DNA of 64,000 nucleotides from Geomonas azotofigens (GCF_018919395.1 NZ_JAHLME010000002.1:1023184-1087183), one strand, 5' to 3'. Positions 1-11,199 are shown, counted from the stretch's first letter. The notes: generated by a model from the sequence alone, not told the origin. Translations and numbers: made by a program.

Positions 1-57
1 TACATGACGCTCAACCTCTCCAAGCGGCACAAGAAAAAGCCGGTGAAAAAGCCATGA
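1..57 (+). CDS. C-terminal end of an unidentified protein (partial)
   Basis: An open frame enters from the left edge and ends in TGA at 55-57. Only 18 residues are visible, and they form a lysine-rich basic tail (RHKKKPVKKP at the end). The stop overlaps the start of the M20 peptidase gene by four bases (ATGA), so the two genes are probably translationally coupled in one operon. The product cannot be named from this fragment. Confidence 0.6.
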   Translation, partial: YMTLNLSKRHKKKPVKKP

Positions 58-1265
58 GCCGCCGGCTCGAAGAGGTCATGGCCGCCATCGACCCGGTCCG
101 GCTCAAGGGGACCCTCACCGACCTGCTCGACATCTACTCCCCGTCGGGGAAGGAGGAGGACATCCAGCTCTACCTGGAGGACCTCCTCTCCCGGGCCGGC
201 TTCTCGGTGCAGCGCCAGGAGGTCGAGGAGGAGCGCTACAACCTGCGCGTCACCATGGGGGAGGATGAACCAAGGCTCTACCTGGTGGGGCACGTGGACA
301 CGGTTCCCGCCTGGGACCTGGAGGAGTTCGGCGCGCGCGAGGAGGGGGAGGTGATACGGGGGCTGGGGAGCGCCGACATGAAGGGGGGGTGCGCCGCCAT
401 GCTGGAGACCTGGCTCGCCCTGGCGCAGGCGCTGAAACCGGAGGGTCGCCCGAGCGTTGGCCTTCTCCTGGTGGTGGGCGAGGAGGAAAACGGTGACGGC
501 AGCGCCGCCTTCTTGCAGGAGGCGCACGCTCCCTGGGCGGTGATCGGGGAGCCCACCAGCCTCTCCGCCTGCTTCGCCCACTTCGGCTACCTGGAGGCGG
601 GCTTCGTGACCCGGGGGGTGCGGAGCCACTCATCGCTGCCGGAACTTGGGCACAACGCGGTGGAATCGATGCTGCGCGTACTGTTGCATCTTGGCAAGGA
701 CGCGCTCTTCAAGCGGGGCGAGTCGGAGATCGTCTACTCGATCAGGGAGATGCGCTCCTCGCAGAAGGGGTTCGTGGTGCCGGACCGCTGCGAGGCGTGG
801 ATCGACCTGCACCTCCCCCCGGAACGCGACCCCGACACCGTGGAGCAGTCGATCCGCCGCATCGTCGCGGGCGCCGGCCAGTTCATCCCCGGGCTCGACC
901 TCTCGGTCGCCTTCGACTTCGCCTCCGCCGGTTACAACCTCGGGACCGACAACCCGCTGGCGCGCATCCTGGAGCAGACCTACCAGCGCCTCGGGCTCAC
1001 CCTGAAGTTCGAGGCCTTCCGGTCACACTCCGACGGCAACCTGTTCCACGCGGCCGGGTGCCGGCCGCTCATCCTGGGACCGGGCGCGCTGGAAATCTCC
1101 CACACGCCGGAGGAGCAGGTCAACTTTGCGGAGGTGCTGGCAGCGGCGAGGATCTACGCGGCGCTCTGCCTGGGGATGGACCAGTACGCGGGGCTCACGC
1201 TGGAGCGCAGGGGATCGCTCAACTGCTTCGACCGGCAGGCGAGCTGGGTGGGGTGCAGATCGTAA
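54..1265 (+). CDS. M20 family metallopeptidase / ArgE-DapE-like deacetylase
   Basis: This is a 403-residue zinc-dependent amidohydrolase of the M20 family, which removes acyl or peptide groups in the cytoplasm. The metal-site motifs are in order: GHVDTVP (His80, Asp82), SADMKGG (Asp108), the GEEE general-base and ligand segment (143-145), IGEPT (Glu166) and the C-terminal SHTPEE histidine (about 350). A dimerisation-type insert lies between about 175 and 285. The start overlaps the upstream stop, so it belongs to an operon that began before the window. The substrate cannot be told from sequence: acetylornithine, succinyl-diaminopimelate and dipeptides are all possible within the family. Confidence 0.88.
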   Translation: MSRRLEEVMAAIDPVRLKGTLTDLLDIYSPSGKEEDIQLYLEDLLSRAGFSVQRQEVEEERYNLRVTMGEDEPRLYLVGHVDTVPAWDLEEFGAREEGEVIRGLGSADMKGGCAAMLETWLALAQALKPEGRPSVGLLLVVGEEENGDGSAAFLQEAHAPWAVIGEPTSLSACFAHFGYLEAGFVTRGVRSHSSLPELGHNAVESMLRVLLHLGKDALFKRGESEIVYSIREMRSSQKGFVVPDRCEAWIDLHLPPERDPDTVEQSIRRIVAGAGQFIPGLDLSVAFDFASAGYNLGTDNPLARILEQTYQRLGLTLKFEAFRSHSDGNLFHAAGCRPLILGPGALEISHTPEEQVNFAEVLAAARIYAALCLGMDQYAGLTLERRGSLNCFDRQASWVGCRS

Positions 1266-1275
1266 CGGGGCGGGG

Positions 1276-2106
1276 CTACATGCCGTAGCTGTTGCTCATC
1301 CCCTTGTGGCAGCGCCTGCAGTCGTTCATGGGGAAGGCCACCAGCATGTGACAGGCGCCGCAGAAGTTGCCGTAGATGTTGGTGTCCATGGTGAAGGCGG
1401 TGGTCGACTTCACCTTGATGTTGAAGATGTCGGGGTGGCAGCTGGAGCAGTCCAGCTCGGCGAAATGTTCCTGGTGGGAGAAGCTCACGTCGCTTCTGGG
1501 CGAAGCGGTGCCCAGCTTGAGCGGCTGTTTCAGCTTCTCGGGGAAGGGAATGGTGATCTCGGGCCCTATCGAATTGGTGGGGCGGATGCTTCCGTCGCGG
1601 TAGGCGGCGGCCCAGTCGATGCCGTTGCCGAAGCTCGCCAGCGGCAGTCCCTCGGCGAACGCCTCGAAACGCTTGTCGAGCTCGGTGGTGTTCTCCATGT
1701 GGCAACGGCGGCACTGGCCGTCGGCCTTCTGCACGCCGAAGGCGACGGTTCCGTTGTGACAGACGCCGCAGAATTTCCCCTTGGTGTACAGGGCGCGGGT
1801 GATGCCGGTATCGCCGCGCTTCATCCCGAAGTTGAGTTCCAGGTGGCAGACCCGGCAGGTGTAGTTCTTGCGGTGCACCCAGTGCGGGAAGATCACCGGC
1901 GCCATGCCGGCCTCCCGGGTACGCGTGCGCATGGTGACGTTGCCGAACCTGGCGAAGGGGCCGTTGGGGGGAATGGTCTTCAGCACCTTGGCCAGTTCGC
2001 TGCGGTCCATGGCGGCCCCGCCGGAACTCATGGCGAGCACCAGGGCCGACACCGCCACCGCGCGCAACAACATCCTCATCCCCTTGCGTGATCCCCCCGA
2101 ATCCAT
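1276..2106 (-). CDS. Hexaheme c-type cytochrome
   Basis: The protein has 276 residues with an N-terminal hydrophobic signal peptide (about residues 12-32) and six CXXCH haem-binding motifs: CRVCH, CGVCH, CRRCH, CSSCH, CGACH and CRRCH. It should be exported and haem-loaded in the periplasm or outer membrane, where it would carry electrons. The segment GMAPV-F-HWVHRKNYTCR-CH before the first haem is nearly identical to that of the cytochrome at 2447-3241, so the two are paralogues. The start at 2106 has a GGGGGAG ribosome site; a second start at 2073 is also possible. It is the last gene of a three-gene minus-strand operon. Confidence 0.9.
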   Translation of the reverse strand: MDSGGSRKGMRMLLRAVAVSALVLAMSSGGAAMDRSELAKVLKTIPPNGPFARFGNVTMRTRTREAGMAPVIFPHWVHRKNYTCRVCHLELNFGMKRGDTGITRALYTKGKFCGVCHNGTVAFGVQKADGQCRRCHMENTTELDKRFEAFAEGLPLASFGNGIDWAAAYRDGSIRPTNSIGPEITIPFPEKLKQPLKLGTASPRSDVSFSHQEHFAELDCSSCHPDIFNIKVKSTTAFTMDTNIYGNFCGACHMLVAFPMNDCRRCHKGMSNSYGM

Positions 2107-2134
2107 CCCGGCACTCCCCCCACCCCGAGCGGTA

Positions 2135-2437
2135 CTACTTGCCCTGGTTGTTCTGCTTGTACTCCAGCATGTACGCGTACAGGTTGCGGCACAGCGAAAG
2201 CCGCTTCAGGTAGACCTTGCGCACCGATTCCTCCTGGGTCTCGATCACCTTCTGCAGCGCGTCGCACTTGGCCAAAAGGTCGCGCAGTTCCTGGACCGAC
2301 ATGGTCATGGCCTGGTTGCTCTTGGAGCAGGTATCGTCGAAGCTCGCCTGCCAGGCCTCCTCGGCCCACAGTGGCTGCGCTAGGGCGAGCGCCAACAGGG
2401 CCGCCGCGATCACGCCTTTCACGTTATTAATCCTCAT
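2135..2437 (-). CDS. Small secreted protein between two cytochromes
   Basis: The product has 100 residues. Residues 1-25 form a clear signal peptide ending in QPLWA, so it is exported. The mature part is mostly helical and charged and has three cysteines (TCSK, AKCD, SLCR), but no CXXCH motif, so it binds no covalent haem. It lies 28 bases after the first cytochrome's neighbour and 9 bases from the 264-residue cytochrome, in the same operon. That position suggests a helper or structural partner of the cytochromes. I do not recognise the family. Confidence 0.75.
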   Translation of the reverse strand: MRINNVKGVIAAALLALALAQPLWAEEAWQASFDDTCSKSNQAMTMSVQELRDLLAKCDALQKVIETQEESVRKVYLKRLSLCRNLYAYMLEYKQNNQGK

Positions 2438-2446
2438 GGCTCTCCC

Positions 2447-3241
2447 CTAGACCGCCTTGGAATGGCAGCGCTTGCAGTCGCTCTGCGGGAAAGCGACCTT
2501 GTCGTGGCAGACGCCGCAGTACTTGCCGTCGAAAAGGTCGATCATGGAGTACTTGGTGGCCCCCTTCTTGATCCCCACGAAGATGTCGGGGTGGCAGACC
2601 TCGCAGCCGTTCCAGACGGTGTGCTTGGCATGGGAGAAGATGATGTCCGGCATCCCCTCCACCTTCCCCTTGAGGGCGAAGTCCTTCTGCACCTTCATCG
2701 AGCTCTTCTTGAAGGAGACCCCCTCCAGGGAGTCGATCAGCTTCAACTGGCCGGTCTCCTCGGCCTTCTCCCAGTTGATGCCGTTGCCGAAGGTCTCGCG
2801 CGGCATCTTCTCCTGGAAGCGGTAGAACGCCTCCTCCTTGGCCGGGTCCTTCTCCAGGGCGTGGCACTTGACGCAGCGCTTGTACTCCTCCCTGGTGTAG
2901 CTGGTGGCGCAGGAGTCGAAGATCTTCACCTTGTTGATGGTGGACGAGCCGTTATGGCAGGCGCCGCAGAAAAAGCGCTTGCCGTTGTCGGCGGCGCGGA
3001 TCTGGGTAGAATTGGCGGTCATGCCGAAGCCGATGTCGACATGGCACAGGCGGCAGGTGTAGTTCTTGCGGTGCACCCAGTGGTCGAAGACGACCGGCGC
3101 CATCCCGGCCTGCTGGGAATAGTTGCTGATGGTCACGCTCCCGAAATCCTGCGGCAGAGGCTTCTTTTTCTTGGTCCCGGCCCCCCAAAGCGCGCCGGCC
3201 CCACAAAGAAGGATCAGACTTACCAGAAAAAGTCTCTTCAT
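2447..3241 (-). CDS. Hexaheme c-type cytochrome, first gene of operon
   Basis: This 264-residue protein starts with a signal peptide (KRLFLVSLILLCGAGALWGA) and carries six CXXCH motifs: CRLCH, CGACH, CVKCH, CEVCH, CGVCH and CKRCH. It is expected to be a periplasmic or outer-surface electron carrier. It resembles the 276-residue cytochrome downstream over most of its length, with the same order of haem sites and an FGNGI(N/D)W segment in the middle. The start at 3241 follows a strong GGGAGGGAG ribosome site. A promoter with a 17-base spacer and a Fur-like palindrome lie just upstream. The redox partner is unknown. Confidence 0.92.
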   Translation of the reverse strand: MKRLFLVSLILLCGAGALWGAGTKKKKPLPQDFGSVTISNYSQQAGMAPVVFDHWVHRKNYTCRLCHVDIGFGMTANSTQIRAADNGKRFFCGACHNGSSTINKVKIFDSCATSYTREEYKRCVKCHALEKDPAKEEAFYRFQEKMPRETFGNGINWEKAEETGQLKLIDSLEGVSFKKSSMKVQKDFALKGKVEGMPDIIFSHAKHTVWNGCEVCHPDIFVGIKKGATKYSMIDLFDGKYCGVCHDKVAFPQSDCKRCHSKAV

Positions 3242-3278
3242 AGCACTCCCTCCCGGTCATCCCTGACAGCTGGGAAGA

Positions 3279-3290
3279 CATGATTATCAT
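3279..3290 (-). promoter_or_regulatory. Fur-box-like palindromic core
   Basis: The minus strand reads TGATAATCAT, the central ten bases of the classical 19-base Fur box, between the predicted -10 box and the first cytochrome gene. The outer parts of the box are only weakly matched, so iron control is a suggestion and not shown. Confidence 0.35.
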
Positions 3291-3304
3291 CAGTAAATGT
3301 GAAT

Positions 3305-3333
3305 AATCTATTTCAATTGCTTCAGTATGACAA
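3305..3333 (-). promoter_or_regulatory. Sigma-70-like promoter of the hexaheme cytochrome operon
   Basis: On the minus strand a -35 box TTGTCA (3333-3328) and a -10 box TAGATT (3310-3305) are separated by exactly 17 bases. The boxes match consensus at five and four of six positions. They lie about 65 bases before the cytochrome start. Confidence 0.55.
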
Positions 3334-3489
3334 GCTTATTTTATTGTCTCCTGATGAAAAAAGTCACACAGTCAACCCGCATCCTGTGAGGGAGTGTGAC
3401 CGGGCTCACCGAAAAGCCGCATGGCGCTTGCCTTCACGGAAAGTTGTGGGGTAAGCTCCACCATCATCTCACCCAGAAGGCGGTACACC

Positions 3490-4731
3490 GTGTTTCGAGT
3501 TTTACCCTCCGTTCTCGCGACAACCCTGATGCTGTTGCTGTGGCCCCCCCTCTCCTCCCGCGCCGAGATCGTGAAAACGGGCGCGCAGGTCCTGAGCGAG
3601 CAGGGGTTCCTGCCGCTGCGTGGAAAACAGTTCGCACTGATCACCAACCAGTCCGCCATGGTGGGGGACACCCACCTCCTCGCGCTGATGGAGCAAAAGG
3701 GGGTGCGCCCCGCGCTGATCTTCTCCCCCGAGCACGGCCTCAAGGGGAACGCCGAGGACGGCGTCAAGCTGGCCGACGACGCCTCCTCCCCCATCCCGGT
3801 GAAGAGCCTGTACGGCGCCAGCAGGAAGCCGCGTCCGGAGGACCTCGAGGGGATCGACCTGGTGGTGTTCGACATCCAGGACGCCGGCGCGCGCTTCTAC
3901 ACCTACATTTCCACCATGGGACTTGCCATGCAGGCGGCGGCCCAGGCCGGCATCCCGTTCCTGGTGCTGGACCGCCCCAACCCGCTCGGGGGCGACTACG
4001 TGGCCGGCTTCGTGAGGGAGCAGATCGCCGGGAGCTTCACCTCGCTCTATCCCATCCCGCAGGCCCACGGCCTGACCGTGGGTGAACTGGCCGGGATGAT
4101 CAAGGGAGAGGCGATGCTGCCGGACCTGGACAAGCTCGACCTGCAGGTGGTGCGCATGCAAGGGTGGCAACGGGAGATGCGCTGGCCCGACACGGGGCTC
4201 CCCTGGGTGGCGACGAGCCCCAACCTGGCCGCCATCGAGTCGGTGCTGCTCTACCCGGGCACCGGGCTCTTGGAGGGTACCGGCGCCTCGGAAGGTCGCG
4301 GCAGCACGAGGCCCTTCCAGATCGCGGGGTGGCCCGGCATCGACGCCAAGGCACTGGCCCTGCGCCTGAACGAGGAGCACCTCCCGGGACTGCATTTCGA
4401 GCCGCTGCTGTTCACCCCGATCCGGCTCCCCGGCATCTCCAGCGCGCCCAAGTACCGCGACCGCGAGGTGGCCGGCGTGAGCATCGAGATCACCGACTAC
4501 CGCAAGGTGATGCCCGTGCAGACGGGGGTGGCCCTGCTCGCCGCGCTGCAGGCGGCGCTCCCGGAGAAAGCCCGGCCCATCTTCCTTCGCGGCGGCATCG
4601 ACGACATGGCGGGCTCGCCGCAGATGCGCAAGGGGCTGCAGGCGGGCGAGACCGAGGCGGCCATCGAGGCGCGCTGGACGCCAGGGGTGAAACGTTTCCT
4701 GGAGCAGCGCAAGCCCTACCTGCTCTACTGA
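3490..4731 (+). CDS. Exo-beta-N-acetylmuramidase NamZ-like protein (DUF1343), secreted
   Basis: The protein belongs to the DUF1343/NamZ family, whose characterised Bacillus member removes N-acetylmuramic acid from the non-reducing end of peptidoglycan fragments. Family motifs visible are ALITNQSA, FSPEHGL, VFDIQDAGARFYTY, LDRPNPLGG and EGTGASEGRG. I chose the GTG at 3490 because AGAAGG lies nine bases upstream and the product then begins directly with a signal peptide (about residues 1-25, ending SSRA). An ATG at 3421 in the same frame would put 23 extra residues before the signal. The length of about 413 residues fits the family. It is likely periplasmic and used in cell-wall recycling. Confidence 0.85.
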   Translation: MFRVLPSVLATTLMLLLWPPLSSRAEIVKTGAQVLSEQGFLPLRGKQFALITNQSAMVGDTHLLALMEQKGVRPALIFSPEHGLKGNAEDGVKLADDASSPIPVKSLYGASRKPRPEDLEGIDLVVFDIQDAGARFYTYISTMGLAMQAAAQAGIPFLVLDRPNPLGGDYVAGFVREQIAGSFTSLYPIPQAHGLTVGELAGMIKGEAMLPDLDKLDLQVVRMQGWQREMRWPDTGLPWVATSPNLAAIESVLLYPGTGLLEGTGASEGRGSTRPFQIAGWPGIDAKALALRLNEEHLPGLHFEPLLFTPIRLPGISSAPKYRDREVAGVSIEITDYRKVMPVQTGVALLAALQAALPEKARPIFLRGGIDDMAGSPQMRKGLQAGETEAAIEARWTPGVKRFLEQRKPYLLY

Positions 4732-4739
4732 TTTCCCCT

Positions 4740-4830
4740 CAGCCCCGGCTTTGTCCGGCCCTCCCCCTCCCTTGACGGGCCTGCGCGCAGTAGCGCTTCG
4801 GTCCGCAGGCGGGAGGGGGAACAAGCCCCC
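4740..4830. repeat. GC-rich imperfect inverted repeat after namZ
   Basis: The arm CCCTCCCCCTCCC and the arm GGCGGGAGGGGGAAC face each other around a GCCTGCGCGC...GCAGGC centre. Similar C-rich/G-rich arms occur at 25.3, 28.3 and 39.0 kb, so this looks like a member of a dispersed palindromic repeat family and not a gene. Confidence 0.4.
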
Positions 4831-4896
4831 CTACCCTTTCGCCTCCTGGCTACTCTTCAACCTCCCCAAACGCACCTGAAGTTACCTGCACTAACC

Positions 4897-4929
4897 AAAA
4901 AAGAAGGGGTACCCTCTCAGGTACCCCCC
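4897..4929 (-). terminator. Intrinsic terminator, minus strand
   Basis: On the minus strand GGGGTACC and GGTACCCC form a perfect eight-base-pair stem with a six-base loop, followed by TTCTTTTTT. No annotated minus-strand protein gene ends here, so it most likely ends the structured RNA at 4930-5099. Confidence 0.75.
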
Positions 4930-5099
4930 GGTGCGACTTTCATCGGTATCGGCCGCCAAAGGCACCGATCACATGGCAGAAGGGATACTGCGCCTCGAGC
5001 GCCATTCTGGCGCCGGTGCCGGCCCTAGCCCGGCCTGGCGCACTTCTGTGCCCGGCGTCCCTTCCATGTCAACGCTGACTCCTTTATCGCCAGGGCACC
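4930..5099 (-). ncRNA. Rod-shaped small RNA candidate (6S-like architecture)
   Basis: No protein gene fits this 530-base gap between namZ and the chemoreceptor. On the minus strand several stems nest in order: GGTGC with GCACC at the ends, AAAGG with CCTTT, ACATGG with CCATGT, AAGGGA with TCCCTT, and GCGCC with GGCGC near the tip. This gives one long interrupted hairpin of about 170 nt, closed off directly by an intrinsic terminator. The shape and size recall 6S RNA, but I cannot match conserved 6S bases with certainty. The same pairs could form on the plus strand as a leader of the chemoreceptor gene; the terminator favours the minus strand. Confidence 0.5.
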
Positions 5100-5281
5100 C
5101 CACTACTTGAGGGATTTCTGCTCAGCATCCTTCTCTTCTGGATCAGCCGCCCCCCAAAAGGCACCAAACAGGGCCGGCTGCGGTTTCCTGTTCAAAAAGT
5201 TCTCAATTTATCGGGGCTATCTGCCGATATGTTTCGCGACAGAAACAGTGAGGCGACGGCGCCTTGAATGAGGAAATGCAC

Positions 5282-6976
5282 ATGATCCATAAAAACAGGT
5301 TGTCCTTTCAAACGAAGATTCTCCTATTGGTGCTGGTGAGCTGCTGTGTACTGGGGGCCCCCACCGGTCTGACCGTGATGAAGCAGTTCTTTGACCTCAC
5401 CACCAGGTTCAACGAGTCCTACCGCGAGTCCCTCTATGCCAACTCCGACCTGATGGCCAAGGCCGAGGTGCAGACCGCGGTCAGCCTGCTGCAGGAGATC
5501 AGCGACCGCCAGCAAAAGGGCGAGATCACCGTGGATGAGGCGAAGAAGCAGGGGGCCGACCTGCTCCGTGGACTCAAGTTCGGCAAGGACGGCTACTTCT
5601 GGGCCGACACCTCCGACGGCACCAACGTGGTCCTTTTGGGCAAACCCGCCGAGGGTAAAAACCGCATGGACCTCCAGGACGCCAAGGGGAAATACCTGAT
5701 CCGGGAGATCATCAAGAACGGGAAGCAGCCCGGCGGCGGTTTCACCGACTACCATTTCCCTCGGCCGGGGAGCGACGCGCCGGTCGCCAAGCGCAGCTAC
5801 TCCCTCTACTTCGCGCCGTTTGATTGGGTGGTCGGCACCGGCGCCTACGTCGACGATCTCGACCTCCAGGTGCAAAAGGCCGCTGACGCCAACAAGCAGT
5901 TGATCCTCAAGGACGTCTATCTCGTGGTGGTGCTCACCGTGGTGATCCTGGCGGCCATCTGCCTGGTGGCGGTCCTGGTGGTGCGCAGACTGATCGCCCA
6001 TATCGGCACCGAGCCGGAGGAGTTGGAGGAGATCGCCCAGCAGGTGGCGGCGGGCGACCTCACCGTGCGGCTCGAGTCCGGGAGGACCGGCATCTACGAG
6101 GCCATGCGCCGCATGGTCGAGGGGCTGAGGGAGGTGATGGAAAAGGTCAACCGCAGCGCGCTCGACGTTTCGGCCGCCGCCGGCGAACTCAACGCCAACG
6201 CCCGGCGCATGGCCGACGACGCCGGCGCGGTGGTGAACCAGGCCGAGACCGTGGCGGTGGCCAGCGAGGAGATGTCCTGTACCAGCAACGACATCTCGCG
6301 GAACTGCCACCTGGCCGCCGGCAGCTCAGGACGGGCCAGCAGCTCGGCGCAAAGCGGCGCCGCCATCGTGAAGGAAACCGTTCAGGGGATGAACAAGATT
6401 GCCGATCACGTGCGCAATTCGGCGGGGGTCGTGGAGCAGTTGGGGACCCGCAGCGACCAGATTGGCGAGATCGTGGCGACCATCGAGGACATAGCGGATC
6501 AGACCAACCTGCTGGCGCTCAACGCCGCCATCGAGGCCGCCCGCGCAGGCGAGCAGGGGCGCGGTTTCGCGGTGGTCGCCGACGAGGTCCGGGCCTTGGC
6601 CGAGCGGACCACCAAGGCGACCCGCGAGATCGGCACCATGATCAAGAACATCCAGCAGGAGACCAAGCTGGCCGTGCGGGCCATGGAGGAGGGGGTCGAG
6701 GAGGTTGCGCGCGGTACCGGTGAGGCCGCCCGTTCCGGCGAGGCGTTGGAGGACATCCTGACCCAGATCAACGACGTGGCCAGCCAGATCAACCAGATCG
6801 TGACCGCGGCGGAGGAGCAGACGGCGACCACCCAGGAGATCACCAACAACATCCAGCAGATCTCCGGGACCGTGCAGCAAAGCGCGCGGGGTTCGCAGGA
6901 GATTTCCGCCGCCTCCGAGCGGCTCTCCAAGCTCTCGGGCGAAATGCAGGAAATGGTGCAGCGCTTCAGGCTGTAG
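5282..6976 (+). CDS. Methyl-accepting chemotaxis protein with Cache sensor domain
   Basis: This membrane chemoreceptor senses a small ligand outside the cytoplasmic membrane and signals through CheA/CheW. The first membrane segment lies near residues 10-30, then a single-Cache domain (motif [10 protein letters not shown] and [13 protein letters not shown]), a second segment ([23 protein letters not shown] split), a HAMP-like linker, and a cytoplasmic signalling tail with the hairpin tip [21 protein letters not shown] chose ATG 5282 because AGGA lies seven bases upstream; in-frame starts at 5264 (TTG) and 5276 exist. No chemotaxis operon is next to it, so it is an orphan receptor. Confidence 0.9.
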   Translation: MIHKNRLSFQTKILLLVLVSCCVLGAPTGLTVMKQFFDLTTRFNESYRESLYANSDLMAKAEVQTAVSLLQEISDRQQKGEITVDEAKKQGADLLRGLKFGKDGYFWADTSDGTNVVLLGKPAEGKNRMDLQDAKGKYLIREIIKNGKQPGGGFTDYHFPRPGSDAPVAKRSYSLYFAPFDWVVGTGAYVDDLDLQVQKAADANKQLILKDVYLVVVLTVVILAAICLVAVLVVRRLIAHIGTEPEELEEIAQQVAAGDLTVRLESGRTGIYEAMRRMVEGLREVMEKVNRSALDVSAAAGELNANARRMADDAGAVVNQAETVAVASEEMSCTSNDISRNCHLAAGSSGRASSSAQSGAAIVKETVQGMNKIADHVRNSAGVVEQLGTRSDQIGEIVATIEDIADQTNLLALNAAIEAARAGEQGRGFAVVADEVRALAERTTKATREIGTMIKNIQQETKLAVRAMEEGVEEVARGTGEAARSGEALEDILTQINDVASQINQIVTAAEEQTATTQEITNNIQQISGTVQQSARGSQEISAASERLSKLSGEMQEMVQRFRL

Positions 6977-6995
6977 TTGCAGGCTTCACCGGGCC

Positions 6996-7075
6996 GGTCC
7001 GACCGGTCCGACTGGTCCGACTGGTCCGACTGGTCCGACTGGTCCGACTGGTCCGACTGGTCCGACTGGTCGACC
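6996..7075. repeat. Tandem 9-bp repeat (GGTCCGACT)
   Basis: Eight complete copies of GGTCCGAC(T/C) run without gaps from 6996 to 7067, followed by a shortened ninth copy. They begin 20 bases after the chemoreceptor stop and end about 50 bases before murB. The period of nine is a multiple of three, so no frame is broken, but no gene appears to use it. It is a likely variable-number locus. Confidence 0.9.
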
Positions 7076-7127
7076 TTTTCCCCACCTTTGCATTGGCATC
7101 GCTGCTAAGTCGTGTATCATATCGGCT

Positions 7128-8085
7128 ATGCCAAACGCCAACCTTGACACAGATTCCCACCTCCACATCGAAGAGAACGTACCGCTCGCGCCTTTCACTT
7201 CCTTCCGCATCGGCGGCCCGGCCCGCTTCCTGATCGGCGCCCAGAACCTCCGGCAACTCAAGGGGGCTCTGCGCTTCGCTCACAAGCTGAACCTCCCCTT
7301 CTGCATCCTGGGCGGCGGCAGCAACCTCCTCATCAGCGACGACGGCTTCCCCGGGGTCTCCATACGACTGCTCATGGACCGGGTCACGTTGTCGGGCGGC
7401 ATGGTCCAGGTGCAGGGGGGCTTCGACCTGACCACCCTGGTGCACCGCACGGTGGGCTGGGGACTGTCGGGACTCGAGTCGCTGGCCGGCATCCCGGGTA
7501 CGGTGGGAGGCGCGGTGCGGGGCAACGCCGGGGCCTACGGCGGCGCCATCGGCGACGTCCTGGCCACCGTCTCCGCCCTGGATGCCACCACGCTCCAGAC
7601 GGTGACGCTGCGCCACGACCAATGCGCCTTCGGCTACCGCGACAGCCGCTTCAAACGCGAACCGGGCCTCATCGTAACAGGGGCGCTGCTGGCGCTCACC
7701 CCGGGCAACCCTGATGACATCCGAACCAAGGTGGCGGAAACCCTGGCGAAGAGGGAGGCGAAACAGCTCTCCTGCGACCGGAGCGCCGGCTCGTTCTTCA
7801 TGAACCCCAAGGTCACCGACCCCGGCCTGATCAGGAGGTTCGAGGAGGACCAGGGCGTGCGCTGCCGGGAGTGCCGCATCCCCGCCGGCTGGCTCATCGA
7901 CCAGGCGGGACTGCGCAGCCTGAGCGTCGGGGGAGCGGCGGTGAGCCACCGACACGCCAATTACCTGGTGAACACGGGGACGGCGACGGCGGCCGAGATG
8001 GTGGAACTGGCGCGACTGGTACGAAGGGAAGTTCGGCTGAAACTGGGGGTCGTGCTCAAGGAGGAGGTGAGCACGCTGGGGGTGG

Positions 8086-8093
<8 letters not shown>
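7128..8093 (+). CDS. murB: UDP-N-acetylenolpyruvoylglucosamine reductase
   Basis: MurB is the cytoplasmic flavoenzyme that reduces enolpyruvyl-UDP-GlcNAc to UDP-MurNAc with NADPH, the second committed step of peptidoglycan synthesis. The FAD-binding part shows [17 protein letters not shown] and [19 protein letters not shown]; the catalytic region shows FGYRDSRFK and SAGSFFMNP with the serine proton donor; and the C-terminal domain shows [10 protein letters not shown]. The length of 321 residues is usual. It stands alone, not in the usual mur-fts cluster. Its last eight bases overlap the end of the convergent kinase gene. Confidence 0.95.
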
Positions 8094-10617
<2,524 letters not shown>

Positions 10618-10717
10618 CTAGTTTCCCGTGGCCGGGGGCGCAGCGCGGGCTGCGGTAATCCCGGAAAGCTTGTAATCCTTAGCTGATTACTCGGCATCGG
10701 CCACGAATTCTTTAGCA

Positions 10718-10780
10718 TCAAATGCCACGCCGGTGCAGCATGGCCACCATCCCGATCGAGATCTTCCTGGTGATACTCAT
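10718..10780 (-). CDS. Possible 20-aa ORF or decayed small gene
   Basis: An ATG at 10780 follows a strong AAGGAGG site seven bases upstream and opens a 20-codon frame (MSITRKISIGMVAMLHRRGI). Directly after the stop, the next frame continues as VAFDAKEFVADAE before its own stop, so a one-base frameshift may have split a slightly longer gene of about 35 codons. It follows the 46-residue membrane protein on the same strand. No family is recognised. Confidence 0.3.
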   Translation of the reverse strand: MSITRKISIGMVAMLHRRGI

Positions 10781-10831
10781 CGCTTGCCTCCTTGTCCGCC
10801 CCGGCCTCACGGCCCGCGGGGCCTGTAGGTA

Positions 10832-10972
10832 CTACCTGTCCTGTGCTTGCTTTACCGTCGCGTCATGGTAGGGGGTGATGCCGCGTTCCCTCACCGCCAC
10901 GTGCCCAACCACCGCGATCCCGGCCACAATGACTGCGACGCAGCAAAACCTCGTGGACCTGTTGATCTTCAT
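10832..10972 (-). CDS. Small single-pass membrane protein (46 aa)
   Basis: An ATG at 10972 is preceded by AAAGGAGGTG, a near-perfect ribosome site, seven bases upstream. The 46 codons end in TAG at 10832. The product has a basic start (MKINRSTR), a hydrophobic stretch (FCCVAVIVAGIAVVGHVAV) fit for one membrane span, and a charged C-terminal part. It is too short for routine gene calls. Function is unknown; the kinase at 8086-10617 lies downstream on the same strand and could be co-transcribed. Confidence 0.65.
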   Translation of the reverse strand: MKINRSTRFCCVAVIVAGIAVVGHVAVRERGITPYHDATVKQAQDR

Positions 10973-11199
10973 GAAGGCACCTCCTTTGACATTAATTTTG
11001 ACCAATAATGGATATCACAGGGGGGATGCTTGTCAACGGCGACGCCAACGCAGGTGCCGCACGGAGAGGCGTGACACGGTTAGCCGGTGTTCCCATGAGA
11101 AGGAGCGGTGATCCCATGAGAGATGATGCCAGGAGGAGACCAAGGGAAGAAGCGCTGCGCGGGGAGAGAGCTGCGGAGAAGATGTATGCGAGAAAAAGG
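10973..11199. other. Intergenic stretch without a supported gene
   Basis: This gap lies upstream of the 46-residue ORF and beyond the csp terminator. It should hold the promoter of the small ORF: an AT-rich patch (ATTAATTTTGACCAATAATGG) is at 10989-11010. An open frame on the plus strand (from 11008) runs into the csp terminator and is very arginine-rich, so I do not call it a gene. Confidence 0.4.

Noticed and set aside
6996..7075. Coding collagen-like repeat (GPV units) on the minus strand
   Set aside because: The frame is short, has no ribosome site and runs antisense into murB; the repeat is better seen as non-coding.
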